Source: Lindgomyces ingoldianus
Lineage: Eukaryota; Ascomycota; Dothideomycetes; Pleosporales; Lindgomycetaceae
Direction of reading: 5' to 3'
Assembly: GCF_010093535.1 (NCBI RefSeq)
Contig: NW_022985176.1
Span: 1,204,360-1,268,359 of the forward strand
Length of the DNA: 64,000 nt
Positions 11,452 to 23,800 of the stretch are shown here, in pieces; the first letter of the stretch is position 1; every line of letters begins with the position of its first letter. The translations under genes and the position numbers were made by a program. A model generated the notes under the pieces. That model had not been told where the DNA came from and did not search any database. It saw only the letters and a program-made list of their open reading frames with translations.

Positions 11452-12113
11452 CAGCGTTTCCATCAGGAAGTAGTACGATTCGACTCAGGCTTTCTAGACA
11501 AGTTACGTCTCACTTATTATATACTTTTGTTTGCTTCACCTGACAGCAGGGGTTAATACAATTAAGTTACAGTTTAATTAAAGCTGCTTATACTTCTTAA
11601 CTTTTTACTAAAAGTTACAACGTAACTGTTAAAGCTTTTAGAGTAGCAGGGTCCCCCTTACTCTTAATATAGCACATAAAGTTATTTAATTTACTAAAAA
11701 TAACCTTATAACGTAGCTAGTTCTTCTAGAGTTTTAAAGCTTTAATTATAGAGCCTAAGAGATAATTACAGTCACAAGTAACTGTCCTTTTCCCCCTACT
11801 AAAGGCTCTGTGCTATCTCCCTATACAAGGGACTGTCATCTTTTGCTATAATAAGGTCGTCTAAGGTTGTTGTAGTACAGGGCAAGCTCTAAGGCTACAC
11901 TAACACGTAAATAGTGGCACAAACACGCTCCCCCAGCCCTCACGCGCGTTAGAGACTGCAAGCTCAAAAAAGTCTACCTTAATTATATACTGCTTACTAT
12001 TAAGCCTTATTAATTAAATTGTAACAGTTAAAAATGTAGTTACGTTTGTTTGCCTCACGTGATTGTAGGTGGAGCAAAAGTATCAATCGTACTACTTCCT
12101 GTTGGAAACGCTG
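11452..12113. mobile_element. hAT-like non-autonomous DNA transposon (MITE), 662 bp
   Basis: The ends are inverted repeats of 29 nt with one mismatch (28/29): both start CAGCGTTTCCA and end GGAAGTAGTACGATT. The exact 8-bp direct repeat CTTGTGGT flanks the element at 11444-11451 and 12114-12121. An 8-bp duplication and a terminus starting CAGCG fit the hAT superfamily. The interior (about 11545-12030) is AT-rich and stop-rich with no open frame, as expected from RIP. It therefore depends on a transposase made elsewhere. After about 33 extra nt on the left side, similarity between the two ends resumes weakly (ATACTTTTG). Confidence 0.82.
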
Positions 12114-12121
12114 CTTGTGGT

Positions 12122-13588
12122 CCTTCTTTCACGTCAGACCTATCCGTTGAATACCTCAAGTCACTGCCTAGCATTTCTCTACCCCTCAAAACAATCTAAT
12201 CACTGCCCTCCAATTTTTCTCGCCGCCGTGGAGCACGTCACCATAGCTAGCGCGCGATTAACAACGTCTACCATCCCAACAGCTTCACTCCCACAGCCTA
12301 ATCCCAGCTTTACCAACCTCTACCCCTTAATCCTTCCCCAACATTTCCATAGACGCCGCTTCGTCATACCTTCCTTTCGGAGCCACAATCATTCTTCCCA
12401 ACACCTACAACAACTCAGCATCCCCTAGTTTGAGCGAGACTTAACCCCACTCTTTCTCCCTCTTGCATCTCCTATTTTCATGTGTTTTCCACTGAATCGC
12501 ACGTAACACATAGCATTGAAGCGGAGCCTAATAACAGTCGCAAGGACCCTACCTAGAGCTTTAAAATCACGTCCATCCTGCCCTCTTCTTCTTGTAAGTA
12601 TCTGTTCGAATCCTGTTCTCCTGTACGGCACAGCACAATCTACATACGGCACAACTACGGCCCTTCAATCTCGCCTCCTGCCGGAAATTGCCGTCCAGGA
12701 CGTCGAAAGCGGGAGATCCATGGCCGACCCCAATCCGGATGGAGAGGTGGGGAGCTCGTTGTTCGGTCCAATCCTTCCGTGGTTGGGCACTTATTGCGGG
12801 ACCTGGGTTTGTTGTGCGATGATATGTTGATTTTGATTCTAGATGGGAGTTGACAATAAGGATAGTGCCGATATGTTTAGTAAGTCTCAGTTTATCTAGG
12901 TGTAGCTTTTATTGGATACACACCTTGTCCACACATGGGTCGGGTTCGGAGATGAAAACACACACACTCACTCAATCACACGAACACTTGTGCATCAAGA
13001 AAAAGACAGCAAGTTTAGCGATACCAGTTAAGTCCATATATTAACTAAATAAACAAACCCCCCAGCTCTATTCGATATACATTGCTATTCAAACCAAACC
13101 TTATATTTTCGATACAAACAGCCAGAAAGATAAAGAACAATGCAAGTCTACAATGCCTGCATGCAGGACTATCAAGGCCGAGTGTACATGCCAAGAAAAG
13201 GAAAACCTCATTTCCCCTCCTTCCCTTCTTAGAAATTATAATAGGATAGAAATGGGTATGGGTGTGCGTGGCTGAATAATGTGAACTGGTATGACATGAA
13301 AAAGGCGTGAAGTAAGTACGAGAACGTGTTGTAACGACAGTTATATACTAAGAAGTATTGCGCGCGCGAGAGAGTTCGAGGCCAAAAAAAAAAAAGAAAG
13401 TGTTTGGTTGTATGAAACCCAAAAATCATGCGTGGTACTAGATAAAGAAATCCTTGAACAGCAAGTGCAGTGCTGGTTTGCTTGCGTAAATCCCAGAAAG
13501 AAAAATGACATGTGTCTAACTAAGACGAGTATATCGATCCAAGGAAAGTAAAACGAGAGGGGTGCTTGTAAAGAGAGCGACCATGGTT
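12122..13588. other. intergenic region, no convincing gene
   Basis: It contains short open frames on both strands without domains, a possible tiny frame at 12720-12830 (MADPNPDGEVGSSLFGPILP) that I could not extend by splicing, and the 3' flank of the ankyrin gene (about 13080-13588) with an A-rich run at 13384-13398. Confidence 0.4.
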
Positions 13589-16500
13589 CTACAACGACGC
13601 CAACATCCTATCAACGGCCAACCACCCCACAAACTCGTCCTGTTCCACGAGGGTAGTATCTTCGGCATCGTCATCACTCCCTTGACTCAATTTGCTAAGG
13701 GTTGTCTTGTTCCTGTCAAGCGATGGCAATGGTTTTTCTGTCTTTCCCTGAAGACCAACAACCCCGAGTCCGCTGTCCACGCGCGGCCCTTTGGGCGCCT
13801 TACCTTGCTCCGTGGCGGGGGTTGGCGGAGACGGTGACGGAGAAGTGGTCGGGTGACGTTTTGGAGAGGTTGGAGAGCAATGGGCATTTGCTATTTGCTT
13901 GGATAGCTGGACTGTCGTTGCGATCTGGGGTTTCGGTTCTGGTGATGGAGAGGGAGCCGGGGCAGGAGCAGGCGTCGAGGAATGTCGGAAACTAGCGATC
14001 AGGGACGGCCGCGGAGAGAGAAGGCTCCAATGGCGATGTTGTTTCTGGGGTTGCTTCTGTGGCTCCAGCTGTGACTGTGATAGCTGCTGTTGCGAAAAGC
14101 GCTTTTGTACTTGAGCTCGCCGAGGCTGAGTCTGAGTTTGAGGTTTCTGGGCTTGAGACTTGATTGACCATTGTAGAGGCTGATGTTGTTGCGGTCCGGG
14201 CCACTTCTTCTCTGGTTCGCAGGGAGGGGCTCCGGGCAAATGCTTTTCCAGGTCTCGGTGTTTAGGTTTCGTGAAACGTTTCTCTTTTTCTTTGAGCGTT
14301 GGTGCTTCTTTCTTCTCCTCTTCTCCTCCCTCCATCCGCTCTTTCGAACCTCGCTGCTTCTCTGGCAGTACAGCGATCTTCTCTCCCTCCCCGCAATGTC
14401 GATCTATATTCTGTCTATCCAGCTCTTCCTCCTTCGGCAGCATTGCTACAATCTTCTCCTTCTCCTTCTCCGCTAACTTCTCAGACACACAAGCTGAAGG
14501 CACAACACCCTTCTGATTCGTCGCCAACGACCTTGCTCCACCACGAAGCAGGACTGATACAATCCTAGAGCTTCCGCCCGCACAAGCTGCATGTAGCGGC
14601 GTATTGCCGTCTTCATCTTTGATGTTAACTTTAGCGCCGTATCGCAACAACATGTCCACAACTTCCCAAAACCCGTTTGAAGCGGCGACAAATAGTGGAG
14701 TACGTTGTTTATTGTCTAGAGCATTGACGTCTGCGCGGCGGATTAGAAATTCGTCGACTATATCCAGACGATTTGCTTTCACGGCTGAATGTAGTGGGAA
14801 GCACCCGTCGTAGAACGAAGAGGCGGTTGTTAAATTAGCGCCTTTGTCGAGGAAAAGTGTGATGATGTCGATGTCAATGGTGGCATGCTGCTCGAGGAGG
14901 AAGGTTAGAGGGTGGTAGAAGGAGAGTAATTGTGACGGCCGGCCTGGGAGGCTCAAATTTGAATTTTCTGCTTGGAGAGCTTGGGGCGACTTTCGACCTG
15001 GGGATAGAGGGTCGATATTGCTGACATGGGTAGCATTTGGGTCTGCGCTGGAGGAAAGAATAAGCTTGAAGATATCGTAGAGATACTCCGTGGGAGGGAT
15101 AGGCTGTATTAAAATTTGGTTGAGAATAATCCAGAGAACTGGGCCGGTGAATCTTGTCCCCGTTCTTGGAGGAACTGGAGGATGGTTTGGGTCAAGGCCC
15201 ATGGCGAGGATTTCAGCCAAGTCACTGAAGGGGAGAATCTTTGGAAGGACCGAAACTTCTGACCCGCTACTAGAATGCCTCTTCAACATTCCCATCCGTC
15301 GGAGCCATTCATGCTCTGCAAGAAATTTCAAGGTTTGCTTGTTTGCAGGGAGATTCGGTTTAATCGGCGAATTGGCTAACGTCCAGTCTTGCAGTGTGAA
15401 TGAAGCACCACTCATTAGTAATGCTTTGACGAAGGAAGGCTTGCCCAGAGTAGCAGCAAAGTATAGAGCACTTCGATTCTTATGGTCTTCGTGAGCGACG
15501 CAATTGCTTCGTCCGGCACCAATATCTGCAAGAAGAACTTGGATAACTGGAAGACCCTTTTCAGGCAGCGTCCTCACCGCACGAATCAGCGGTGTGGCTC
15601 CAGACTTGTCCCGCATACTTCTGCTGACACCGCGTTCGCAAAATCTTCTGACGGCTACAGCAATGTCTTCCCATTTTGCTGGTGCTTTCGGGGTGCTTGT
15701 TGCAGCATGATGGAGAGCAGTCATTCCATCCTTATCCCATGCATTTGCGCCGGGCTGAGTCGCAAGCATCGCGACTACGGGCCATTGATGGTTGCGAGCG
15801 GCAAGTAGAAGTGGCGTCAAGTTGTCGGAATCAATGAGGGTAGCGCCAGCGCGACATCTGAGCAATGCTCGAACTGTTTTCTCGAGTCCATTCTGGGCGG
15901 CAAGATGCAATGCAGTCTTCTGGTGTGGGTCTAATGCTCGAAGGTTGGAAACTTTGACTAAGGATTCGAGATCCGGCTCCGCTTCCCTCTTGTTGGACGT
16001 CACAGCGTATAGCAGGGGTGTAAGTCCGTCGGAATTGATGGCACCCGCACCTGCACCATGTTTGAGGAGAATGTCGATACATGATCTACTATGAGTAGCC
16101 AAGTGCAATGGTATGTTTGCTCCGTTGTCGCGTTCGTCAACGTACACGCCGTACTGAAGAAGTAGTTGGGCGACTTTGCTGAGACCATATCCTGGTTCAA
16201 CAGCGTGATGAAGGAGAGTTCGACCATCTGGGTATGTAACATTAGGGTTTGCCCCACTTGCAAGGAGTGCTTCGAATATGCCAGCGATTGCTTCCTTCTC
16301 ATGAACTGAAGGGCTATCGAAGGCAGCCTGGAGGACGGTAAGGCCGTCCGTGTCGCGGACTTTAACATCAACACCATGCTTTACGAGGAGTCGTACCATT
16401 TGTGCGCCGGAGCAGTTTAGCGCTGCGAAGATTGGGCGGAGGCCAGCTGTCGTAGAACGATTTGGATCGGCGCCTTTTTCCAAGAACATTTCTGCCAATG

Positions 16501-17368
16501 TCAAGTCATTTCTCTTGATAGCCTCAACCAGAACGGTGGAGTCGGGATCGCAGCCTGCCTCGAAGATATCGGCAATCAGTTCGTTATTCATAGAGAAACG
16601 ATTCTGCGACTTTTCGACATGTTTCAAAAGCATCTCCTTCTCTTTCATCAATTTCCGGTTCCCGCGCGCAGCGCTTATGATAGCAACTGCAACATGTACG
16701 TGTTTCGCCTGGAATGCGACTTCTGCTGGACTATGTCCACTCTTATTAAAGGTTTCATAGCTCGCTCCGTTCTTGAGTAGAGCCACCACCGCTGCAAGGC
16801 TCCCAATCGATGCAGCGTAATGTAGAGGTGTTTCGCCGGTCGTCAATGTTTGTGCGTCGAGGTTAGGTCCATAGGAAAGGAGTACATCCATAATATCGAT
16901 CCGCCCATTCTTGATCGCAAGATGAAGCGCAGTTTCGCTTTCGGGTTTCGTCGTGGACTTGCAATTGGCACCCGCCTCGCAGAGGATCTTGACAATTCCG
17001 ATGTGTCCTGCCGTAACTGAAATGCAAAGCGGACTCGCTCCAGTGCCTCTACAGTCGTCAGGAGATTGACCCGCCCGTAGGAAGTGCAACAGAGCAGCTT
17101 CGCGGTTGCGGTGGGCAGCGTACTGAACTGGGGTCCAGTCCTCTAAAGGCCCATGAAACTTTTGAGTCGACAAGGAACGTTTTGATCTTCCCATCTCAGA
17201 CTTCACCACTTCAATGACTGTTTGCATTTTCGGACCCTTGTGACCCAGCACTGTGGTCTTGACTTCATCCTTGTAAGTATCAATCGAAATATGGTGTCTG
17301 TGGTTCGGGGAAGGATTTTGTTCTGGATTTGCATTCGAAGTGCAAGAAAAGCGCGTCATATTCATCAA
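13589..17368 (-). CDS. large ankyrin-repeat protein, intronless
   Basis: Predicted scaffold or interaction protein of 1,259 aa in one uninterrupted exon. Residues ~1-70 are polar (Asn/His/Ser-rich). Ankyrin repeats begin near residue 75 (DWTPVQYAAHRNREAALLHF) and continue to about 950, with clear consensus units such as SETALHLAIKNGRIDIMDVL, GETPLHYAASIGSLAAVVAL and NTPLHAACAGGSSRIVSVLL. An insertion without repeats lies around residues 690-780. The last ~300 residues are Lys/Glu-rich, then Gln/Pro/Ser-rich and probably disordered. No membrane segment, NACHT or kinase domain is visible, so partners are unknown. The start could be any of three closely spaced Met (MMNM). The absence of introns stands out against the multi-exon neighbours. 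Confidence 0.88.
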   Translation of the reverse strand: MMNMTRFSCTSNANPEQNPSPNHRHHISIDTYKDEVKTTVLGHKGPKMQTVIEVVKSEMGRSKRSLSTQKFHGPLEDWTPVQYAAHRNREAALLHFLRAGQSPDDCRGTGASPLCISVTAGHIGIVKILCEAGANCKSTTKPESETALHLAIKNGRIDIMDVLLSYGPNLDAQTLTTGETPLHYAASIGSLAAVVALLKNGASYETFNKSGHSPAEVAFQAKHVHVAVAIISAARGNRKLMKEKEMLLKHVEKSQNRFSMNNELIADIFEAGCDPDSTVLVEAIKRNDLTLAEMFLEKGADPNRSTTAGLRPIFAALNCSGAQMVRLLVKHGVDVKVRDTDGLTVLQAAFDSPSVHEKEAIAGIFEALLASGANPNVTYPDGRTLLHHAVEPGYGLSKVAQLLLQYGVYVDERDNGANIPLHLATHSRSCIDILLKHGAGAGAINSDGLTPLLYAVTSNKREAEPDLESLVKVSNLRALDPHQKTALHLAAQNGLEKTVRALLRCRAGATLIDSDNLTPLLLAARNHQWPVVAMLATQPGANAWDKDGMTALHHAATSTPKAPAKWEDIAVAVRRFCERGVSRSMRDKSGATPLIRAVRTLPEKGLPVIQVLLADIGAGRSNCVAHEDHKNRSALYFAATLGKPSFVKALLMSGASFTLQDWTLANSPIKPNLPANKQTLKFLAEHEWLRRMGMLKRHSSSGSEVSVLPKILPFSDLAEILAMGLDPNHPPVPPRTGTRFTGPVLWIILNQILIQPIPPTEYLYDIFKLILSSSADPNATHVSNIDPLSPGRKSPQALQAENSNLSLPGRPSQLLSFYHPLTFLLEQHATIDIDIITLFLDKGANLTTASSFYDGCFPLHSAVKANRLDIVDEFLIRRADVNALDNKQRTPLFVAASNGFWEVVDMLLRYGAKVNIKDEDGNTPLHAACAGGSSRIVSVLLRGGARSLATNQKGVVPSACVSEKLAEKEKEKIVAMLPKEEELDRQNIDRHCGEGEKIAVLPEKQRGSKERMEGGEEEKKEAPTLKEKEKRFTKPKHRDLEKHLPGAPPCEPEKKWPGPQQHQPLQWSIKSQAQKPQTQTQPRRAQVQKRFSQQQLSQSQLEPQKQPQKQHRHWSLLSPRPSLIASFRHSSTPAPAPAPSPSPEPKPQIATTVQLSKQIANAHCSPTSPKRHPTTSPSPSPPTPATEQGKAPKGPRVDSGLGVVGLQGKTEKPLPSLDRNKTTLSKLSQGSDDDAEDTTLVEQDEFVGWLAVDRMLASL

Positions 17369-18335
17369 TTAGAAATTAAAGAGGTAGAGAAAGTAAAGAA
17401 AGACTCATCAATTTGAAAGACAACGAAGGGAAGATAAGATGAGATGTCAATAACGCGAAGATTGAAGGAGCAGAGCAAGGAACACGAAGGGACGTTGCGC
17501 AGGGAGAAACAGTCTCACGAAAGGAAAACTAAGGAACCCAATTCGTGCCATCTCATCTGCTTGCCAACTGTCAAATGCGCCTGGCTATTCCTTTTTCGAG
17601 CGGCGATTTTCGTGCCTCGATACTTTTCTCGCCTGTTGGTCGCCATTCCGCTGGCAGTGGCGCGCATTGGCGCGAAGCTGAGCCAGAAATGGGGAGCCGA
17701 TGAATGTCGTCCTGACCCTCGCAGAAGCCACAGCAGATCATGATAGGCACAGCTATCCTGTCATATCGATAGCCTTAACGTGCAATTCGCCTCTTGAATC
17801 ATTCTGGAGAAGACGATGAGACGGAAAATTGAGGGACTGAAGAAGCGATCGCTCAGCCCTGAAAGACGTAGCGGCTGTCATTAGCGCCAACATCACGTGG
17901 TCTTGGTCCCTGCCCTTTACCCCTGAGAGGCTTGTCGGAAGAATCCCCATCGCGAGACTTTGCTTCTGATGGAGAATATTGGAGGCGAAGACGGCGCGAC
18001 TAAGCAACCACCCTTTTTCAAGCATGAGTCTAAAACAAAGTTCATAGCTATTCTTACTTATGAAATATTCAATTACCCTTTCCCCTGCATTATGTCCGTC
18101 TTTCGAAACAACAGACGACTGGACAAGCGCAAACCATTGCTTTGAATCGCGTTCATGATTTCTAACCAACCAAACAACCACGCAATCATCAGCCTCGCAT
18201 TTCTTCCCTCCGCCTACCCCTCCCTTTCCACGTTCTGGCCCTGCAGAAACCACGCCAGAACCAGCTCATTTTTGATGGTCTTTTTCCTCGGACATCCCTC
18301 CTCATCTTTCCACTCAGCCGACTCTATATTCGTTC
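17369..18335. other. intergenic region between ankyrin and transporter genes
   Basis: It holds the promoter of the minus-strand ankyrin gene and the 3' flank of the minus-strand transporter. Short open frames on both strands show no domains. Confidence 0.4.
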
Positions 18336-19878
18336 CTAAAACTTCACTCCTAACTTCCACCCAACCTTACAAGCCCGGCTACAGATGAAACAACCAAGTG
18401 CCACGATATAGCACAACCCCGTCCAGATTACTACACCCCAAAAGCGTCCTCTAGCCGCCTGGACAAGGCTCCCAGCAATAGGAATTCCTGTCAGCGTTCC
18501 AAAAGACACAACTGTATAGCAGGTAGCATAGTACCTTCCGTACTCATTGGTATCGCAGAGCTGGCCGACGCAGACCGGAGTTAGCGAGATATTCGATCCA
18601 GATGCGAAGCCAAAGATTAGGGTGTACACAATGGTCAGAGCCTTAATCGTCGTAGCGTCCGCGGATTTCGTGGGTTCAAGGATGGAAGCTGGGAGCCAAA
18701 GCATAATTGTGGAGGCCGAACAAAGAGCAAGCGCAGCAATCATGCTATTGAATCGTCCAAGCTTGTCTGCAATGTATCCGGGTGCCCATCGGCCGATGCA
18801 GGAACCGGCATTCATTATGGCAATCAGTTGATAGGAAAAGGCCGGCGTGATGGCGCCCGATGCCATTGCAAACGACGTCAGGTAGGTAATCGGTACAAAC
18901 AAGCCCCATTCCATGAAGTAAATTGCAGCGGTAAGCAATGCAAAGCTTGGGTCTTTGAAGATTCGAAGATCGGGCATAACGGATTGACCCGGCTTCGGAG
19001 GAAGCCGAGAGCGTGTGAAGAGAACAGCAATGGAGCAATTAAAGATGAAAATGAAACCCATGATCCGCGTAGCCCAAGCAAATCCAATTGCCGGAAAAAG
19101 CCTCTGCAGCATGATTGGGAAGATGATACCACCAAGGGAACCTCCCGCCGCGGCTATTCCCGTTGCATTACCGCGTTTAGCAAGAAAGAAATGCCCAATA
19201 GTAGAGATAGCCGGAGTGAAAATGAGGGAAGTACCGAGTCCGCCGACGAAACCAAAACAAAGCATAAAGTGCCAATACTGAGTACAAAGACCAAGAAGCA
19301 GCATGCTCGCAGACATCAATATACTCCCAGCGAGAATCAACATCCTTGGCCCATGGGCATCGAAGATAGGTCCGATTTGGATGCCACAGAAGAATGAGAG
19401 GAAGACATAGAGGCCAAAGATCCATCCAATGGTGCTTTCGTTATAGTCTTTCAGTTGATGCTCACTGACGTAGGCTTGGAAAATGCCGACAGTATTCCTA
19501 ACTCTCAGTTAGTATATGCTCAACCCCTTTGAGATTCACTTACATCATGCCAAAAGCTACGATAGTCCCACAGAAGGATCCTAGAACTACAAGCCATGCT
19601 TGACGTCCCCCTTCGGGATAGGTGACCTCATCAGTCACGAAAGATTGAGCTTCCTCGTCATTGGGAGCTGCACAGTAATCTTCATTCGCTACTGACTTTT
19701 CCTGGGCATCTCCGTTTTGAGTTCGGCGTAAAGGGCATTGCGAAACAATCTTTTGAACAGGTGGATCGAGAACTGATGGTGGGATAGAAAACTCGACAGA
19801 GGGGATTGTATTCGCCCTCGTCGATTGGTGCCGTTCGTGAATGGATCCTGGCTTGCTGCCTTTTGGTTCGTGTGTCAT
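18336..19878 (-). CDS. MFS transporter, monocarboxylate (SLC16-like) type
   Basis: Plasma-membrane permease of the major facilitator superfamily; the closest type by pattern is the fungal monocarboxylate/riboflavin-like group. Exons: 19878-19544 and 19497-18336, joined in phase to 1,497 nt, 498 aa (GTAAGT donor, 46-nt intron). A polar N-terminal tail of ~90 residues ends at the family signature YPEGGRQAWLVVLGSFCG. About twelve hydrophobic helices follow. The first half shows GWIFGLYVFLSFFCGIQIGP, then FDAHGPR in the loop between helices 2 and 3, and GNATGIAAAGGSLGGIIFP. The second half has the ADKLGR loop. The substrate cannot be told from sequence. The length is normal and no defect is seen. 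Confidence 0.9.
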
Positions 19879-20465
19879 TCGACTAGGACAACGGTCTCTG
19901 ACGTCAATATATTAGGTAAAGAAGTTGAAGAAAGTGACTCGGCAATTGATTGCTCGGTACTAAGTTGCAGGTGAGAGCTTCTACGCCAGTCCCCAGTGTA
20001 TTCGCAAGTGCTCTCGGAAAGTCTATCCCATGAAATCTATGACTATTGAAGGAGAAGAGAAGAGAGTTTGAAATGTTTGAGGGGATCGCTGGTTCAAATA
20101 TGTGCCGTGTGGGATAGCCGGATTCGGAATAGCAGACCACGGAACCATGCCGAAAGCCGGTGTCGGCCTGCGCCGATGGCTTTTCTCTCAACGCAGGTGA
20201 TCCGACAGAATGCCTTGATGTCAGAATAGGGTGTCATAGGCCGGGACAAGAACGGTTCGGAGCTTTTCACGCACTAAATCGCCTTTTTACCCCAAAGCCT
20301 TTGGCTTGGATCCCCAGTTCGGTATTGGAACTTGGCAATGTCTATATCCGGGAATACTAGGTAGAGTAGGGCTTCGAGAAAGTTTGCAGCTTGGGAACGG
20401 TCGCTCAGTGCCACTATGAGCGCTGCCCATAGAATCTCAGGAGGTAGGTGAGTGTGCTCTGCGAC

Positions 20466-20825
20466 TTACTGGATTCCATTAACAGCTCTAAGGTATCCTA
20501 GTCCCGGTGGATCTAGAGAGTCAACCCCCATGGTGTTACTATCCTGTCTACCGCTATATATGGTAGGCGATGGATTTATACTGACATTTAAAAGGTCCAG
20601 GTAATGTGCAGGGAGAATATCTTTGCCCTTATTAGTGAGGGCAAACTCTGTTGAATACATCAGCGCTGTTGAAGACATTTCAAGGAAAAGGCACTTACCT
20701 AAGCTCCAGATAAGCATGTCTACTTCAGTAGGACTCTCTTTCTTGCCACTCAGATCATTGTAGGTGGGATTCGAGTTACACATCTCTGGCAGAATATAGA
20801 GCAGGACGGAATTCGAGGTGGACAT
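20466..20825 (-). CDS. hypothetical small protein, two exons (tentative)
   Basis: An ATG at 20825 opens a frame (MSTSNSVLLYILPEMCNSNP) to a perfect GTAAGT donor at 20698. An acceptor AACAG lets exon 2 (20647-20466) continue in phase, giving 309 nt, 102 aa. The stop codon itself overlaps another good donor (CA|GTAAGT), so a third exon further left is possible. The peptide has no recognisable domain. It is supported only by coherent splicing and protein-like composition; it could be a gene fragment. Confidence 0.35.
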   Translation of the reverse strand: MSTSNSVLLYILPEMCNSNPTYNDLSGKKESPTEVDMLIWSLGKCLFLEMSSTALMYSTEFALTNKGKDILPAHYLDLLNVSINPSPTIYSGRQDSNTMGVDSLDPPGLGYLRAVNGIQ

Positions 20826-23800
20826 GGTTCTAGATAGGAGGGAGGAAGTAAGGGTTAAGGCGCTGCAGCTCGGATGCGCTGTGATCATGGGCCTGTTGCA
20901 ACGCGAAGACGTTCAATTGACGGGACAGCGAGAGAGGAAGCTGAGTTAAATTGTTTGCTTCGTGTGGTGAAATTCTGCTGCTCTCTTCGAAATTAAGTAT
21001 GGCGGCTTTTGCTGTGCTTTCGGAGTAGGGCGGTGTGGGTCAAGGTTGGATTGTTTACTCCTGTAATCACCCTCTCGGCTGCAGCAGGGAATTCTACAGT
21101 TCCCACTCAATCGGCTTGGAAACAATCATCTCCGTATCCTCCATCCAAGCTCCAATGCTCCAAGGGCGGGCGTCCCCAGGCTAGTACTTGCCCACCTCCT
21201 TAACTGCCTACTCTTGTTCCATTCCTGCGTCTTTGTCAGGTTCATGGATAGGTACTCTGCAGCCTCTTGCCCTCGGCACATATACATTTAATTGGATAAC
21301 AGGACCATCTGCCACTACCTGCGAGTAGCCCATCTTCAAACTTTGGATTGATATCGTAGGGACCAATTCTCGCTGTTGCATCGCCGTCGCCACCGCCATC
21401 GCCATCTTCATTTTCATCTGCAGCTTACAACCCAAATCCTGATGCCTCTGGAATAGGCGGTTGTGCTTGCGTTTTAATCAACGGCGATCACCTCGAACTG
21501 AAAGGGACACTTGAGACCCATCTCCACGGCTTCAGTATTACTGAAAAGAAAAGGTGAGTGCCATCACCACCTACAATGTCAGTGCCATGAGGGAAGAGCT
21601 TGATGTTTATTGACTCCAAAGGAGAGCTGCCGGCTGGGGTCGGAGGAGCAGAGGAAGAGAACCGAGCGAGATGCTTCGGGATATTCTAATTGGCGCGCCC
21701 GTTGTAAAAAGTAGTTTGGTGGGAGGTGTAGATGCGTAAGATTCGAAGTGCTTTCTTCGGGATCTTCGGCGGAGAAGGAGGTGATGATGGTCGTGGAACG
21801 GAAAAGTTGCCAGAGAAGAAGCTCGTCTTAGGAGCCTATAGGAATGATCAAAGAAGGAATTATACAGTGAGAAGATTGGCAAAAGAAATATGTATATAAG
21901 TATAAGTGAAATATACCTCGAACCGGGAGGAAGATGAGGACAAGCCAAATTAACCACAGTAGGAGATGTAGCATGAAAACACATTAATCTCGAACATCAC
22001 TTGACTTACCAACAGGGGTATCGCTGTACCTAACAACCCTTACTATTCACAGCCCTCTCTTGAAGTCCTCCACTTTTGCCTTCACCACGCACTCCTCCAA
22101 TGGGTCATACAGCTCCTCAGGTAGTTTGCTGAGGTCAGAAACTGACAATATCATTCTGATTTCGTGATCAGAAGAGACGGAGCATGTAGCACCGGATGTC
22201 TGTCTGTTCTCTCTGCTGCCATTTTGTGATCATTCAAATGGGTCAGTAATTAGAGAAGAGTATGAGCCAAAGAGTGGCGGAAGACTTGGCAGGGGCACGA
22301 AGATCGGGATTGTTGGTAATGGACGTGGTGTTGGGTGGGTTGGTTCAGGAAGCGAGAGCTCACGTGGGAGGAGAAGTGTGGCGGTGGTAGCGTGTGGCGT
22401 CGGTCGTTCCGAACAGGGGGCGAAGGAGATTCATACAGAATCTGCAAGAAGTTTTTGGGAATACTGAATTGATGGAGCTCGAAGTGGAATAATTTTTGCA
22501 AAAACGAGGTAGAAATGAAACCCTTGCTAACAGGGGACATAGTTCATATGCCTCGAAATGTGTTTCATAGAATATATAATGCAGCTTGGAGAGAAGAGTG
22601 GTGAGATAAATCAAGAGACTGAAGAGGAATGTGTATAGAGCAGTTGAATATTTCGGTCTCAAGGAATAAGAATCTGGCACACGACCACTTCACCTCAACT
22701 ATTTGTTCCTCAAAGTAGTCCTTGCCGCTTCCCTCCCGATTCCCTTAGGGCAGAAACATAGTTTCATAGGAGCTCCATACTTCCTATATCCTCTTCCCTC
22801 AGCCATATATCCCCCAAGTATACGCCTAAATGGACTCATTGCTAACTGCCAACTATACCCTTTGTACCTCAAAATACTCTGTCAATGGATCGGCGGAATA
22901 TCCATGAAATCGCCCAGCTCACATCACTCGCCACCAACCTCCCCTCTTATTCGCCCATTTATCTGTTGTCCACCACACCGAGCCAAGCCCGATCTTCCTC
23001 CCCGACTCCTCCGACACCCGGCCATCTCCGCCTCCGGTTTTTAACGGCGCCCTGCGTTTTGTTGCACGACTGAGACACAGATATATCGTCCAACAGGCGT
23101 ACTGCGCTACATGTACCACTGCGGCTGAAACATAAGCCAAAGCGCGTAGTTAGTAGCTGTCAAACACGTGGAGATGGCGGCGACTCGGAGAAGCGAGCCT
23201 TCAGTGTTTTGTGCACAACCCACTTGCAGGGTTTACAGCACTTGCAGTGCTAAGGTCTGGTTGCAATGGAGCTTAATATCGCAGTATGCTTCTAACTTTG
23301 GTAAAAGCTGCTTGAGCGGGAATAGGGATGCTAGTGTCAACATTTAGATATACGTTTTGAGTTGTGGACATCATGTTGTCTCTACTAGGCAAATTATGCC
23401 AAGTGATTGGTCACGGGTTGAGAAGCAGAGGTATAAGTTGATGTTTTGTCATGTCTCAAGATTGCGAAGCTAGAGAGACGGGAGTTGAATCCGTGAATAA
23501 TAGCTTAAATTCCCGCTACGAAACGTATTGAGGGAGCACATTGGGTAGACTGCTAATTGAACGGCAGTTGAAGGGAAATCAGGAAACTTGGTTGGTGTGA
23601 AGACAGGGGTTGAGAAGGAGAGACACAAAACGTTTAATTAGGAAGACAACACAATGAGGAACCCCATATATCAGATAATCAGTCTAGGAAGGTGGGGCGC
23701 GTGTGAAAGCTGGTATATCCGTTCCGTCAATTAACAAATGAAAAGGTCTCTGGCGGCGATGAATTCCATCCGCAAGATGATCTATCAACATTCCAGAAAA

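Noticed and set aside
12600..12620. GTTCGAATCC, resembling a tRNA B-box
   Set aside because: No A-box at a suitable distance and no pairing arms.
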